A stretch of DNA of 36,933 nt from GCA-003244245 sp032230565 (lineage in GTDB: Bacteria > Actinomycetota > Actinomycetes > Mycobacteriales > Pseudonocardiaceae): positions 1 to 36,933 of the forward strand of contig JAVXWL010000088.1 of the NCBI GenBank assembly GCA_032230565.1. The letters run 5' to 3'. The translations under genes and the position numbers were made by a program. The notes beneath the pieces were generated by a model. It was not told the origin of the DNA. It saw only the letters and a program-made list of their open reading frames with translations, and did not search any database. Below are positions 16,540 to 25,143 of the stretch, piece by piece (position 1 is the first letter of the stretch; the number at the start of each line of letters is the position of its first letter).

Positions 16540-17852
16540 CACGCCTCCTGTCCTGGTGCTGACGAGGCGGGCTGGACGATCAACACCCCGCGGGAGTCCG
16601 GTCGAAGCGCCGCAGCGGCGCTCGCGATCTGCTCAGCACCCACGGTCGCCACCATCACCGGCAGCTCCGCGACCAGCTCCGCACGCCCGTGCAGCAGCTC
16701 GAAGGCACCGATGGCCATCGTCCGCGACACCAGCCGGTCGTGTTCCCGGAACAGCGTCGCAGCCCATCGGGCGGTGATCCGGGTCAACTCGTCTGGGTCC
16801 GGTCCGTCCGCGGCGAGCCGGGCGATCTCCTCGTCGGTCGCTTCGATCACCCGGTTGACGTCAACCGTGGATGGATGGATGGCAGTAATGGTGAAGGTAT
16901 CCGGGTCGCGGGCGTCCAGGGGCGCACCGAACAGACCACAGCGGGCGCCGATGTCGGTTGCTAACGCGTCGGTGTGCACCAGGCGTTGCGCCAGGCGGGA
17001 GGAATCACCATCGGACAACACCGCGGCGAGCACCTCGTAGGCGAGATAGCCGTCGAAACCGGCGGTGGGATCGGGCAGTCGGTAGCCGATGGCCAACGCG
17101 GGGAGCGGGGCCAGCGGATCGGGAAGGTCATGCCGCCGCTCGCGGTCCGGTGGTGGCTCGGCGAACGACGGCCGCTCCGGAACCGGCCGGCTGGGAACGT
17201 CGTCGAAATGCCGGTGCACCAGCTCGACAGCGGCATCGACCTGGAAGTCCCCGCATATCGTGATTACTGCATTGCCTGGCGCATAGTAGGCGTCGAAAAA
17301 CGCCGCGCAGTCGTCCACGGTGGCCGCTTCCAGCTCGGAGAAGTCACCGTATCCATTGTGCGCGTTGGGAAAAGTGTCATAGAGCACCGGCGGCAGCGTG
17401 ATCCACGGGAACCCGCCGTAAGGTCGGTTCAGTACGTTGAGCCGGATTTCCTCTTTGACCACATCAACCTGGTTGCGCAGGTTTTCCGCGGTGATCCGGG
17501 GTGCCCGCATCCGGTCCGCCTCCATGAACAGCGCACGCTCCAGCGCTGCCGAGGGCAGTACTTCGAAGTAGTTGGTGTAGTCGGGGTGTGTGGATCCGTT
17601 GAAGGACCCACCCGAGGACTGCACGTGGCGAAAATGCGCGAGCTTCTCCAGACTTTCGCTGCCCTGGAACATCAGGTGTTCGAAAAGGTGCGCGAAGCCA
17701 GTGCGACCCTCCGGCTCGGAGCGGAAGCCGACGTCATAATGCACGCCGACGGCTACCACAGGAGCGGATTGGTCCGGGCTCAACACCACCCGCAACCCGT
17801 TGGGCAAGGTCTCGCGGTGCAGCTCCACCGTGGGCGACGGGATGCGGGTCAT
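16539..17852 (-). CDS. M16 family zinc metallopeptidase, active subunit
   Basis: 437 residues from ATG 17852 with AAGGTGG about 5 bases upstream. The inverted zinc motif HLFEH is at about 55-59 (GFAHLFEHLMFQGS), and the distal zinc ligand is in VDVVKEEIRLNV (about 130-140). The second half keeps the M16 fold (LPALAIGYRLPDPTAGFDGYLAYEV...DGDSSRLAQRLV). There is no signal peptide, so it is probably cytoplasmic. It starts 4 bases inside the end of the upstream two-TM gene and ends at the start of the inactive partner, forming a tight three-gene operon. Such pairs degrade or process peptides; the substrate is unknown. Confidence 0.93.
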   Translation of the reverse strand: MTRIPSPTVELHRETLPNGLRVVLSPDQSAPVVAVGVHYDVGFRSEPEGRTGFAHLFEHLMFQGSESLEKLAHFRHVQSSGGSFNGSTHPDYTNYFEVLPSAALERALFMEADRMRAPRITAENLRNQVDVVKEEIRLNVLNRPYGGFPWITLPPVLYDTFPNAHNGYGDFSELEAATVDDCAAFFDAYYAPGNAVITICGDFQVDAAVELVHRHFDDVPSRPVPERPSFAEPPPDRERRHDLPDPLAPLPALAIGYRLPDPTAGFDGYLAYEVLAAVLSDGDSSRLAQRLVHTDALATDIGARCGLFGAPLDARDPDTFTITAIHPSTVDVNRVIEATDEEIARLAADGPDPDELTRITARWAATLFREHDRLVSRTMAIGAFELLHGRAELVAELPVMVATVGAEQIASAAAALRPDSRGVLIVQPASSAPGQEA

Positions 17853-18319
17853 GAGACCACCTTACGGCGGTCGGCGCTGAACTCTTTGCGCAGCCGCCAC
17901 GCCAACAGCGCACCGGCAATCCCGGCGACCGCGACACCGCCAGCGCCCAGCCGCTGCCCGTTCGACGACGTGGTCGGCACCCCGGTCCCCGCGAGGCGCG
18001 CCACCAGCTCACCTGCGGGCAGCGGATCGGGCACTTCGACGGCGAGCACCTCACCCAGCCGATGACCGCAGCCGTCCAGCCGACTTGTTATCTCGCGACC
18101 GTCGAGCAATTCGACACGCACCAGATCCTGCGCGTCGGAAGGACCGCACAGCACCGACTGCACCACGGTGCCCTGGCCAGCGCGGAAAACACCGGCGGCG
18201 GATGGCCACATCAACCACCCCATACCTATCGATCCCAGCCCCAGCACCAGGATCAGGCCCACCACCCCCACGCCCGCCTTATCCCTCGCACTCACCCGGC
18301 GCATCGTAGACCGCGCCAT
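17849..18319 (-). CDS. Two-TM membrane protein with extracytoplasmic domain, first gene of the M16 operon
   Basis: 156 residues from ATG 18319. A basic N-terminus (MARSTMRRVSARDK) precedes a first membrane helix (VGVVGLILVLGLGSIGMGWLMW). A small domain with two cysteines follows (SVLCGPSDAQ and LDGCGHRLGE), then a second helix (LGAGGVAVAGIAGALLAWRL) and a basic cytoplasmic end. The topology predicts the domain outside, where the cysteines could form a disulfide. Its stop overlaps the M16 start by four bases. I do not recognise a family. The ribosome site is weak, and GTG in MRRVSARD is an alternative start. Confidence 0.75.
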   Translation of the reverse strand: MARSTMRRVSARDKAGVGVVGLILVLGLGSIGMGWLMWPSAAGVFRAGQGTVVQSVLCGPSDAQDLVRVELLDGREITSRLDGCGHRLGEVLAVEVPDPLPAGELVARLAGTGVPTTSSNGQRLGAGGVAVAGIAGALLAWRLRKEFSADRRKVVS

Positions 18320-18390
18320 TGTCCAGCCGAATCGCTGTCACGCCGGACCGCCAGAGCGTCATCCAACTCCGAGTGGCGCAGCACCGAGGG

Positions 18391-19503
18391 TCAGACGCGG
18401 AGTAGGCCGGCTTGGAGGGCTCCGGTTTCCAGCGCTTGTAGGCCGAAAGCCTCGACCGGGCCTAGGGCTCCGGGCGCGGACACGCCGTGCTCGGCGGCGC
18501 GCTGCGCGCCCCAGGCAAGCAGGTTCGCGGTGAGCTGGTAAGGATCACCGGACCGCAGGGTCACCTGCGCCAACGCGCTGCCAGCTGCGTCGTAGGCGGT
18601 GCCCACGACGTGCGAGGTAACCCGCGCCAGGGCCGACGGATCAGGCTCTTCGGCGATCCAATGCGCCGCGAACTGCCCGATCCTGCCGACTGCCGAGCGG
18701 GCCCCGGGCAACGCCAGCAGTGCCGGGATGAGTCGGGTGGACAGCTGCAGCGCGCGCGCCGCAGGTCCGAACGAGCCGAGGTAGACGTCGACCTCGGGAA
18801 GCCCTGCCCGACCAGCGAGCCGGGGCAGCGAGTAGTGCTCGGTGGAACCGATGCTCACCGCCGGGCAGTTCCGGCCGCTTACCGAAAAGGTCCGCATTCG
18901 CGATCCGGTGGGTTCTGGCTGGATCCCGGCCCGCCAGGTGAAGCTCTGCTCGGTGACCAGTTCCACAATCGAGGTGAACGTGCCGCGACTAATGACTTGA
19001 GCCCGGCCAGCTCCGTCGATCAGATAACCGATCTCAACCCGGTGCGCCGCACTACCCGAGCTTTCCAGCGCGAGGGCGCCAGCAAGGTTGCCGGGCACGT
19101 AGTCGTGACCGAAGGCGGTGATCAAGCTGGCCCCGGTCTGCTGAGCCCGTGGGCCGAACTCCTCGAACACCCGGCGGATGAACGGGGGCTCGCCAGTCGA
19201 GTCGAGGTAGATCGCCCCCGCGTCGACCGCGGCGCTCAGCGCTGCACCGCCGAGCCGGATGAATGGGCCGACGGTGCTGACCAGCACGTCGCCCCTGCCG
19301 ATCAGCGCCCGCACCGACGCTGGGTCGCCGATGTCAGCAGTCACTACGGCCAGCTCGCCGAACCCCAGCGTGCCGAGCTGCTGCGCGAGCGACGTGAGCC
19401 GGCCCGCACTGCGCCCGGCAAGTACTGGCCGCAGACCCCGCCGAACCATTGCCTCGGCAGTCCGGCGGCCGGTGTACCCAGTCGCGCCGAACAACACGAC
19501 CAC
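18391..19503 (-). CDS. Saccharopine dehydrogenase-like NAD(P)-binding reductase
   Basis: 370 residues from GTG 19503, 5 bases after AAGGGG; GTG 19509 is in frame but abuts that site. The N-terminal Rossmann fold has VVLFGATGYTGRRTAEAMV. The family phrases DVLVSTVGPFIRLGGAALSAAVDAG and YLDSTGEPPFIRRVFEEF follow, and GHDYVPGNLAGALAL lies in the catalytic half. Relatives include actinobacterial trans-acting enoyl reductases and uncharacterised saccharopine dehydrogenase-like proteins. The substrate cannot be told. It begins 18 bases after the LAL regulator stop on the same strand, so it is probably co-transcribed with it. Confidence 0.88.
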   Translation of the reverse strand: MVVLFGATGYTGRRTAEAMVRRGLRPVLAGRSAGRLTSLAQQLGTLGFGELAVVTADIGDPASVRALIGRGDVLVSTVGPFIRLGGAALSAAVDAGAIYLDSTGEPPFIRRVFEEFGPRAQQTGASLITAFGHDYVPGNLAGALALESSGSAAHRVEIGYLIDGAGRAQVISRGTFTSIVELVTEQSFTWRAGIQPEPTGSRMRTFSVSGRNCPAVSIGSTEHYSLPRLAGRAGLPEVDVYLGSFGPAARALQLSTRLIPALLALPGARSAVGRIGQFAAHWIAEEPDPSALARVTSHVVGTAYDAAGSALAQVTLRSGDPYQLTANLLAWGAQRAAEHGVSAPGALGPVEAFGLQALETGALQAGLLRV

Positions 19504-19521
19504 TAGCACCCCTTTTGTGGC

Positions 19522-22155
19522 TCAGTCTGTCCGCAACGCTCGGGCTAGCTCGGCGCGGCTGCTGATTCCCAATTTGGCGTAGGCGTTGGCCAGGTGCGCC
19601 TCCACTGTCCGCACTGAGAGCACCAGTCGCTCCGCGATGGCCTGATTTTTCATGCCCTGCACCACCAGACTGGCGACCTCACCCTCCCGGCTGGTCAGCG
19701 GTCGCGGTGCGAGCTGCTCCAGGGCAGGGGTGCGGATCTCCTCGCAGGCTCGCGCGAGGCTGGCAGCTCGAGCCGTGGATGCGGCCGCTCGACGCCGGTC
19801 ACCGGCCCGCAGGTGCGCCGCCGCAGCGTGCGCAGCCGCGTCGGTGGCCAGCAGCCGGGCTCCCATCACTTCAAACTCCGCCGCCACCTCATCCAGCGGT
19901 CCACCGGCGTTCGCAGCCGCCGCCTGCGCGTGCGCGCTGTAGGCGGCTACCAGCGGACCGTCCACCTGGCCGGCCAGCTGCCGCAACCGTGCCACCACCT
20001 GGCTGGCCCGGCCCAGCCGCACCACGGTATGCAGGGCTTGGGCCTCCACGGCCCGCTCGCCCATGCCGGCAGCCACCGACGCTGCTCGCATCGCTCGATC
20101 CGTCGCCTGGCAGATCCGGTCCTCAGCAGCCGCTTGCCAGGCCTCCGCCAATAGCCACTCCGGCTCGAACACCGCGCAGTGGTGCCCAACTCCGCCGCCA
20201 TCCAACAGCTGCCGCGCGGCCGCGGCGTCGCCGAGCTGAGCGTGGGTCTGAGCAAGCAGCGCGATACATAGTTGTCCGAAACCGCCCGGATCAAGCTGGC
20301 TCAGCCCGGCCACTGCTTCAGACAACCACCGGATGGCGGTGCGCGGACGTCCGGCGGCGAGCGCTGACCACCCGACGTGGCCGGCCGCCAACGCATCCCC
20401 GGCCCACTGCGGCTGAGTCATGCACCATTCGTGCAATTTCTTCGCTCGGGCCACGGCGTCATGCACGCGGCCAGCGAGCAACAAAGCCGACAGCTCTCCA
20501 TGAGCCAGCAGTTGCCGACACAACGCCATCTCCGGTTCGACGGTGCACCGCGACAGCGCCGCCCAGCCACCCTCCACCGCCGAGAGCGCCTCAGTGATGC
20601 GACCGCGGGCCGCCAATCCCGCCGCAGTCGCGCTCGACGCCCACATCGTCACCTCCGCGCTGATCCCTCCTGACGCCAGGATCTCCGCACCGGATTCCGC
20701 AGCCTGCTGGGGACGTCCCGCGAAAAATGCCAGCACACCATGCACCGCGCTGGTGTGGCGGCACATGTCGTTATCAGGCGCGTCGGCAGCTGCCTTGTGC
20801 AGCATGGCTTCGGCCTTCGCCACTTGGCCAAGGCCAAAAAATAGATTCAGGGCCCGCACCACAGCCAGATGCGATCGGTCCTCCGCCGAGCTGGCGAATG
20901 GTGCTGCCGTCGCAGCCACCTGCTCGGCACGCTCGGGCTGGCCCTGCCAGCGCACCGCCTCGAGCAACGCCAGATGCGCCCGCACACCGTCGCGGCCGTC
21001 GCTGCCGTCAATCGCCGCCTGCGCCATCCGAGCAGCATTCTCATGATCAAGCAGTGCGTTGGCGTGCACCGCAGCATCAGCAAACAGGCTGGCGTGTGCA
21101 CCAGGTTGGTCGCTGTCCAGCAGCAGCAGGCCGGCACGCAGCAGATCGTCCTGGCGTTTCCAGGGCAAATGGGTGTTGGCCAGCCGACGGCGTAGCTGAC
21201 AGGCATTGGCCTCCGGCAGCTGGTCGCGAACCACGCTGGCGTAGATCGGGTGGGCCAACCACACCTCGGCCCGCCAGCCACTGTTGACCACCGTCACCAA
21301 GCCGCGACGCTCCAGGACGGCGACTACTTCCGGGTTGATCAGGCTCGCTACCCGCCCCAGACCCAGCGGTTCGTCGGTGGCCAGTAACTCCAGCGCCGTC
21401 CTCTCATCAGCGCCCAGTCCACCGAGCTGTGCACGGACGATTTCGCGTAACCGGGGAGTGGGTTCCATCCGCCCCTCCCAGCGCCACACGTCCTCGCGGA
21501 CCCGCAGAGCACCGGTCTCGCATCCGCCCTCCACCAGCTCCCGCAGGAAAAGGACGTTTCCGCGGGTGGCGCGCCACAACCGCTCAATCGTGCGGCTGTC
21601 TACCACCCCGTCGAGCACGCCAGTTACCAGGCGGTCCATCTGCACTCGCGGCAGCTGTGCCAGCTCCAAGCGGTCAGCCAGACCGTTCTTCCACAACGTC
21701 ACCACTGGATCAGGAGCAGGCTCTCCAGTCCGAACGGTCAACACCACGCTCGCGCTGCGGGTCAAGGTCAGCTGATGGAGCAGCGTCACCGACAGCTCAT
21801 CGAGCAGATGCGCATCATCGATCCCGATGACCAATCGGTGGCCGTTGCCCTGCTCAGCGATCGCGGCGCCAGCGCGTTGCAGCAACGTCAGCGGATCAGA
21901 CACCGTCCCCACTGAAGGCAGCAGGTGCGCCACTGCTCCCAGCGGAATCGCGGCCGCCGCACTCGTCCCCGCCGCCCACTGCGTCACCCGGCCACCGCGT
22001 TTGGCAACCGCCAACGCTTCTCGAGCGAGTCGCGTCTTGCCCACCCCGGCCGGGCCGGCAATGACCACACTGCGTGATTCCCCACTAGTTAAACGCTCAG
22101 CGATAAACTGCAACTCCAGGTCACGTCCCGTGAGCGTCCACGGATCCGTCCTCAT
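19522..22155 (-). CDS. LAL-type LuxR family transcriptional regulator
   Basis: 877 residues from ATG 22155 (MRTDPWTLTGRDLELQFIAERL); the open frame upstream is not protein-like. An AAA/NB-ARC-like ATPase module comes first: Walker A GPAGVGKTRLA and Walker B LVIGIDDAHLLDE. A long helical TPR-like region full of Ala/Leu repeats follows (about 350-790). The C-terminal LuxR helix-turn-helix is LTSREGEVASLVVQGMKNQA then SVRTVEAHLANAYAKLGI. This is the MalT/LAL architecture, an inducer-responsive activator often found with specialised metabolism. The nearest candidates for control are the reductase downstream and the lipoprotein/M50 island upstream. Confidence 0.93.
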   Translation of the reverse strand: MRTDPWTLTGRDLELQFIAERLTSGESRSVVIAGPAGVGKTRLAREALAVAKRGGRVTQWAAGTSAAAAIPLGAVAHLLPSVGTVSDPLTLLQRAGAAIAEQGNGHRLVIGIDDAHLLDELSVTLLHQLTLTRSASVVLTVRTGEPAPDPVVTLWKNGLADRLELAQLPRVQMDRLVTGVLDGVVDSRTIERLWRATRGNVLFLRELVEGGCETGALRVREDVWRWEGRMEPTPRLREIVRAQLGGLGADERTALELLATDEPLGLGRVASLINPEVVAVLERRGLVTVVNSGWRAEVWLAHPIYASVVRDQLPEANACQLRRRLANTHLPWKRQDDLLRAGLLLLDSDQPGAHASLFADAAVHANALLDHENAARMAQAAIDGSDGRDGVRAHLALLEAVRWQGQPERAEQVAATAAPFASSAEDRSHLAVVRALNLFFGLGQVAKAEAMLHKAAADAPDNDMCRHTSAVHGVLAFFAGRPQQAAESGAEILASGGISAEVTMWASSATAAGLAARGRITEALSAVEGGWAALSRCTVEPEMALCRQLLAHGELSALLLAGRVHDAVARAKKLHEWCMTQPQWAGDALAAGHVGWSALAAGRPRTAIRWLSEAVAGLSQLDPGGFGQLCIALLAQTHAQLGDAAAARQLLDGGGVGHHCAVFEPEWLLAEAWQAAAEDRICQATDRAMRAASVAAGMGERAVEAQALHTVVRLGRASQVVARLRQLAGQVDGPLVAAYSAHAQAAAANAGGPLDEVAAEFEVMGARLLATDAAAHAAAAHLRAGDRRRAAASTARAASLARACEEIRTPALEQLAPRPLTSREGEVASLVVQGMKNQAIAERLVLSVRTVEAHLANAYAKLGISSRAELARALRTD

Positions 22156-22468
22156 AGCTGCCCCGACCAACGCGCTCGGTACTTCGCGCTGGTCGGAGGC
22201 ACAGTGGATGGCATGATGCGAACAGCCGACCGCCCCCAGCCCCTCTGATACATTGGCTACGCCCCCCCGCGTCGCGCCAATAGCTGACCAACTACCCCTT
22301 GCGGTCAGCATATGCTAACGGTGACGCAATCGCCATGGGCGACGCGTCAAGTAATGTGGATATTAGCGCGAGTATGGATCGTTCCGATCCGTGCTCGGTA
22401 ACAGTGTGTGCTCATTCGGTGACAGTGCGTCCACGTCATTCGATTACTCAAGAATAACTGCCACTTAC
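22156..22468. promoter_or_regulatory. Upstream region of the LAL regulator with direct and inverted repeats
   Basis: 313 bases without a gene. TCGGTAACAGTGTGT (22395-22409) and TCGGTGACAGTGCGT (22416-22430) are near-identical copies 21 bases apart, two helical turns. A loose dyad, TTGCGGTCA ... TGACGCAA, surrounds the palindrome AGCATATGCT near 22300-22330. Composition is more A/T-rich than the flanking genes. It contains the LAL promoter and follows the lipoprotein stop; I see no clear terminator. Confidence 0.45.
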
Positions 22469-23491
22469 TTACGGTGAATCCTGCACTATCGACGACATGC
22501 CCGACGTTTCGGAGCTGGTGACCCTAGGGTTGCCCTTATAACGGAGCACCGAGGCACCTGCGGCCTCTACTGCCACCGTGTCGGTGACCGTCACGATGGC
22601 ATGGCTGGCCCCAGACAGCGTCGCGTCAAGATTGCGGACAGTGAGATCAGCCAGTGGTAGCTGGCTGGCTCCGGCTGCACTGAAATGTAGCTGCGCAACA
22701 GTCCCGGACAGTGCCAGGGTGCCGGCGCCGGAGACGGTCGCCTGCATCCGACCGACCATGACCGGGCCAGTGATTGCGCTGGTCCCGGCGATGTTCAGCT
22801 GCAGCGCGGGGCTAGTCAGCGCCGGGTCCAGCGTTACCCGGCTGGCGCCCGCGGTGGCCAGCTGATCGAGCTGGCCCACCGTGACGTCAGCGGACAACGT
22901 CGCCTTTCGGACGCTCATGCCCGGCTTGATACCCAGGCGTAACTGGCCACTGGTGACGGTGGCTACGACGCGATCAGCCAAGTTGTCATCCATCGTGATC
23001 GTGGCCTGTGCCGGGCGACCCATCCGCAGGTGCACCACAAAATTGGCCTCCGCCACCACCGAGGTGACGCCGGACAGATCGATCGTCTGGGTGGTCAGGC
23101 GGCCAGAACCGGCCGCCGCACGGGGATCGGAGAGACCGGCTCCACCTATCCCATCGGCGCCGTCTGCACCATCACGGCCGTCGGTACCGTGGCCGCCATT
23201 GCCACCATAGCCGTTGGCGCCCCATCCGCCGTAGCCGTTGCCGCCATTACCCCCATTTCCCCCGCCATTGGCGTCACCGCCATTTCCACCGTAGCCATTT
23301 CCGGCGCTATTATGCGTACCGGGGCTGTCGGTATCGCCCGTGCCGGAACTTCCGCCGGTCGATGTGCCGAGGCAGCCCGCCAGCGCTCCCACTGCGGCCA
23401 ACGTCACCACCGCCCTCCCCAGCCGTACGGTCCACCAGCCCGTGCCACGATCCCGGCCACGTTCTGCTCCACCATCCGGCGAGGCCAGCAC
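22469..23491 (-). CDS. Gly/Asn-rich lipoprotein with GIN/DUF2807-like beta domain
   Basis: 340 residues from GTG 23491, which directly follows the M50 stop; GGGAGG lies 6 bases upstream inside the M50 end, so translation is coupled. A lipoprotein signal ends in the lipobox LAGC (Cys40). Residues about 44-120 are a low-complexity stretch of NGYGGNGG and GNGGNGGNGYGG units, then DGRDGADGADG. The C-terminal half (about 130-335) is a beta-helix-like domain (TTQTIDLSGVTSVVAEANF, DNLADRVVATVTSGQLRLGI, AGASRVTLDP, GAGTLALSG, AAGASVLRYKG), matching the pattern of the head GIN (DUF2807) family. It would sit on the outer face of the membrane. Its Gly-rich segment echoes the small Gly-rich proteins upstream. 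Confidence 0.85.
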   Translation of the reverse strand: MLASPDGGAERGRDRGTGWWTVRLGRAVVTLAAVGALAGCLGTSTGGSSGTGDTDSPGTHNSAGNGYGGNGGDANGGGNGGNGGNGYGGWGANGYGGNGGHGTDGRDGADGADGIGGAGLSDPRAAAGSGRLTTQTIDLSGVTSVVAEANFVVHLRMGRPAQATITMDDNLADRVVATVTSGQLRLGIKPGMSVRKATLSADVTVGQLDQLATAGASRVTLDPALTSPALQLNIAGTSAITGPVMVGRMQATVSGAGTLALSGTVAQLHFSAAGASQLPLADLTVRNLDATLSGASHAIVTVTDTVAVEAAGASVLRYKGNPRVTSSETSGMSSIVQDSP

Positions 23492-24802
23492 CTACAACCT
23501 CCCGACCCGTACCGCGGCCGCATTCCGGCGCGCCCACAGCCACTTGACCGGCCGGCGCGCCATCATCCCCAGCATCAGCAAAGAACCCACCCACGGTAGC
23601 AATAGCAAAAAGATCTGCACGACACCCAACGCCGCCTCGGCCGTGTGACTGGCCGCCGCCGCCAGCTGCACTTGGTGGATCAAATAGACAAGCCGGTGCC
23701 ACACCACTGGTAGCACTCGAGGAATTACGATGAGGAATCCGACCAGCCAGTACAACAGATAAGGCACCACGATAAGCACCCATAGGGTGATCGTTCGGCG
23801 GACCCAGGGCTTGAGTTCCTGCACCCGCGGATGGGTCGGCCGCCCGGGGATGATGCTCGCCAATACTGGCCCCATCCGACTGAACAGATCGGGCACACCA
23901 ATGAGGTCACTAAGGATGTAGTAGCCATCCAAGCGGATCATCGGCAAAAACTGCGTCGCGGTCTCGATATGCAGCGCCACGATCGCCACCAACAGCCACG
24001 GTGCCTCGGTATACAGGTAAGCCAGGCTCATGCCAGCGATGAAAACCGCGTTGAAGTACACGCCTCCCAGGTCAGTGCGCAGCCGCCCAACCCGGCCCAG
24101 CCGGTAGGAGTCGGTCACCGTGCTATACAGCGCCGGCCACACCAGATACAACCCAAAGCCCATCACCCCAGGTCGGGCCCCCCCGTAGCGGCAGGCGCTG
24201 ACGTGTCCGCACTCGTGAAATGCCGCCGAGGCCAAGAGCAAGCCGAGCACCAGCAGGGTCAACGCCGGCTGATAGATCAACGCAATGGCGCTGGGCACGA
24301 TCTGTCCCAGCCCGCCTTGGGCAATGATCAGCACGTCCAGACCGATGAAGCCCGCGAGCGCAGCAAGGATCACCGGCGGCCAGAACATCGGCCCGAAGGC
24401 GCCGGCAATACGCCACACCGCCCGCTCCGGGACGATCCCGACCCGGAACTTCAACGCCAACAACGGATCAGACTTCAGCGCCGTCTTCGGTGCCTCGCCA
24501 GCTTGCCCCGTCTTCGGGTCTAGAGCCGCTGGATCAGCCGCCACGATCCCCGCCGGGCGTAACCGGTTTTCCACCAGAAACGCCACCTGTTCAGCCTGCA
24601 CCACCTTGCCGAACTCGGCGCTAAGCACATCAGCGACCTGCGCCTGGTCCCGCTGACCATCCATGCTGGTCGCCAGCAGATACAGCAAGCGAGGCAGCTG
24701 GATGACTTGTCCATCGGACCGACGCACTATGTAGCGAGGCTCTTGAAATCCTGATCCCTGATATTCCCCGATCAGCTCAACCCCGTCAGCCAACCGCGGC
24801 AC
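23492..24802 (-). CDS. M50 intramembrane zinc metalloprotease with PqqD/RRE-like N-terminal domain
   Basis: At least 436 residues. Residues about 8-86 resemble a PqqD-type peptide-recognition winged helix (YIVRRSDGQVIQLPRLLYLL ... VADVLSAEFGKVVQAEQVAFLVE). After a linker, several membrane helices carry the M50 motifs: HECGH at 196-200 in SAAFHECGHVSACRYGG, and the third ligand in IRLDGYYILSDL (D292). The family is annotated as putative peptide zinc metalloprotease and includes YydH-like proteins of peptide clusters. GTG 24802 has a poor ribosome site; the reading frame stays open to 24875 and a strong purine run lies at 24864-24856, so the 5' end may be longer or frameshifted. The lipoprotein gene is coupled downstream. 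Confidence 0.88.
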   Translation of the reverse strand: MPRLADGVELIGEYQGSGFQEPRYIVRRSDGQVIQLPRLLYLLATSMDGQRDQAQVADVLSAEFGKVVQAEQVAFLVENRLRPAGIVAADPAALDPKTGQAGEAPKTALKSDPLLALKFRVGIVPERAVWRIAGAFGPMFWPPVILAALAGFIGLDVLIIAQGGLGQIVPSAIALIYQPALTLLVLGLLLASAAFHECGHVSACRYGGARPGVMGFGLYLVWPALYSTVTDSYRLGRVGRLRTDLGGVYFNAVFIAGMSLAYLYTEAPWLLVAIVALHIETATQFLPMIRLDGYYILSDLIGVPDLFSRMGPVLASIIPGRPTHPRVQELKPWVRRTITLWVLIVVPYLLYWLVGFLIVIPRVLPVVWHRLVYLIHQVQLAAAASHTAEAALGVVQIFLLLLPWVGSLLMLGMMARRPVKWLWARRNAAAVRVGRL

Positions 24803-25054
24803 GGTGCCTACAGCGGTCTCAGAATCAACAGTAATACGCTCCGTATCGATGACACCCTCCCCCCGACTCGAAACTCACTCCGCCGAATCGAAAACCTGGC
24901 TGAACCGCACCGAATCGCAAGCGCCGACCGGAGGAGCTTTCCGGTAACATTACTTACTGCCGTCGAGCCTACCGACGCCCGCCGCCGTGTGCGCGACGAG
25001 CCGCTACCTAATTTGCCGGTGCCGCCGCGTAATGCTCAGCACCCACCGCAGTGC
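24803..25054. promoter_or_regulatory. Leader region of the M50-lipoprotein operon
   Basis: About 250 bases between the terminator of Gly-rich cassette 1 and the M50 gene. GGGGGGAGGG on the minus strand (24864-24855) is a strong ribosome site. GTG at 24855 opens a 15-codon frame (MSSIRSVLLLILRPL, stop TAG) that ends just before GTG 24802. The M50 frame itself is open back to TGA 24877-24875 without a standard start near that site. A dyad ACCGGA (24927-24932) / TCCGGT (24940-24945) lies further upstream. The four-cassette upstream boxes are not present here, so the operon has its own promoter or relies on read-through. Confidence 0.5.
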
Positions 25055-25087
25055 GGGAGGGGCGGCCATGCCCCGGCCACCCCCTAC
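25055..25087 (-). terminator. G-rich hairpin terminator of Gly-rich cassette 1
   Basis: The left arm beginning GGGAGGGGCGGCC (25055-25067) pairs with GGCCACCCCCTACCG-type sequence (25075-25087), with two mismatches and a 7-base loop. It lies 57 bases past the stop at 25144, matching the position of similar hairpins after the other three cassettes. Confidence 0.65.
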
Positions 25088-25143
25088 CGACACCGCAAAG
25101 CAATCGCCTGGTTATCGACAACAAGAGCTCGATACGAGCTCGA

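Noticed and set aside
16974..18065. A 363-codon plus-strand frame across the M16 and two-TM genes
   Set aside because: Antisense to clear M16 coding sequence with HLFEH; composition follows the opposite strand.
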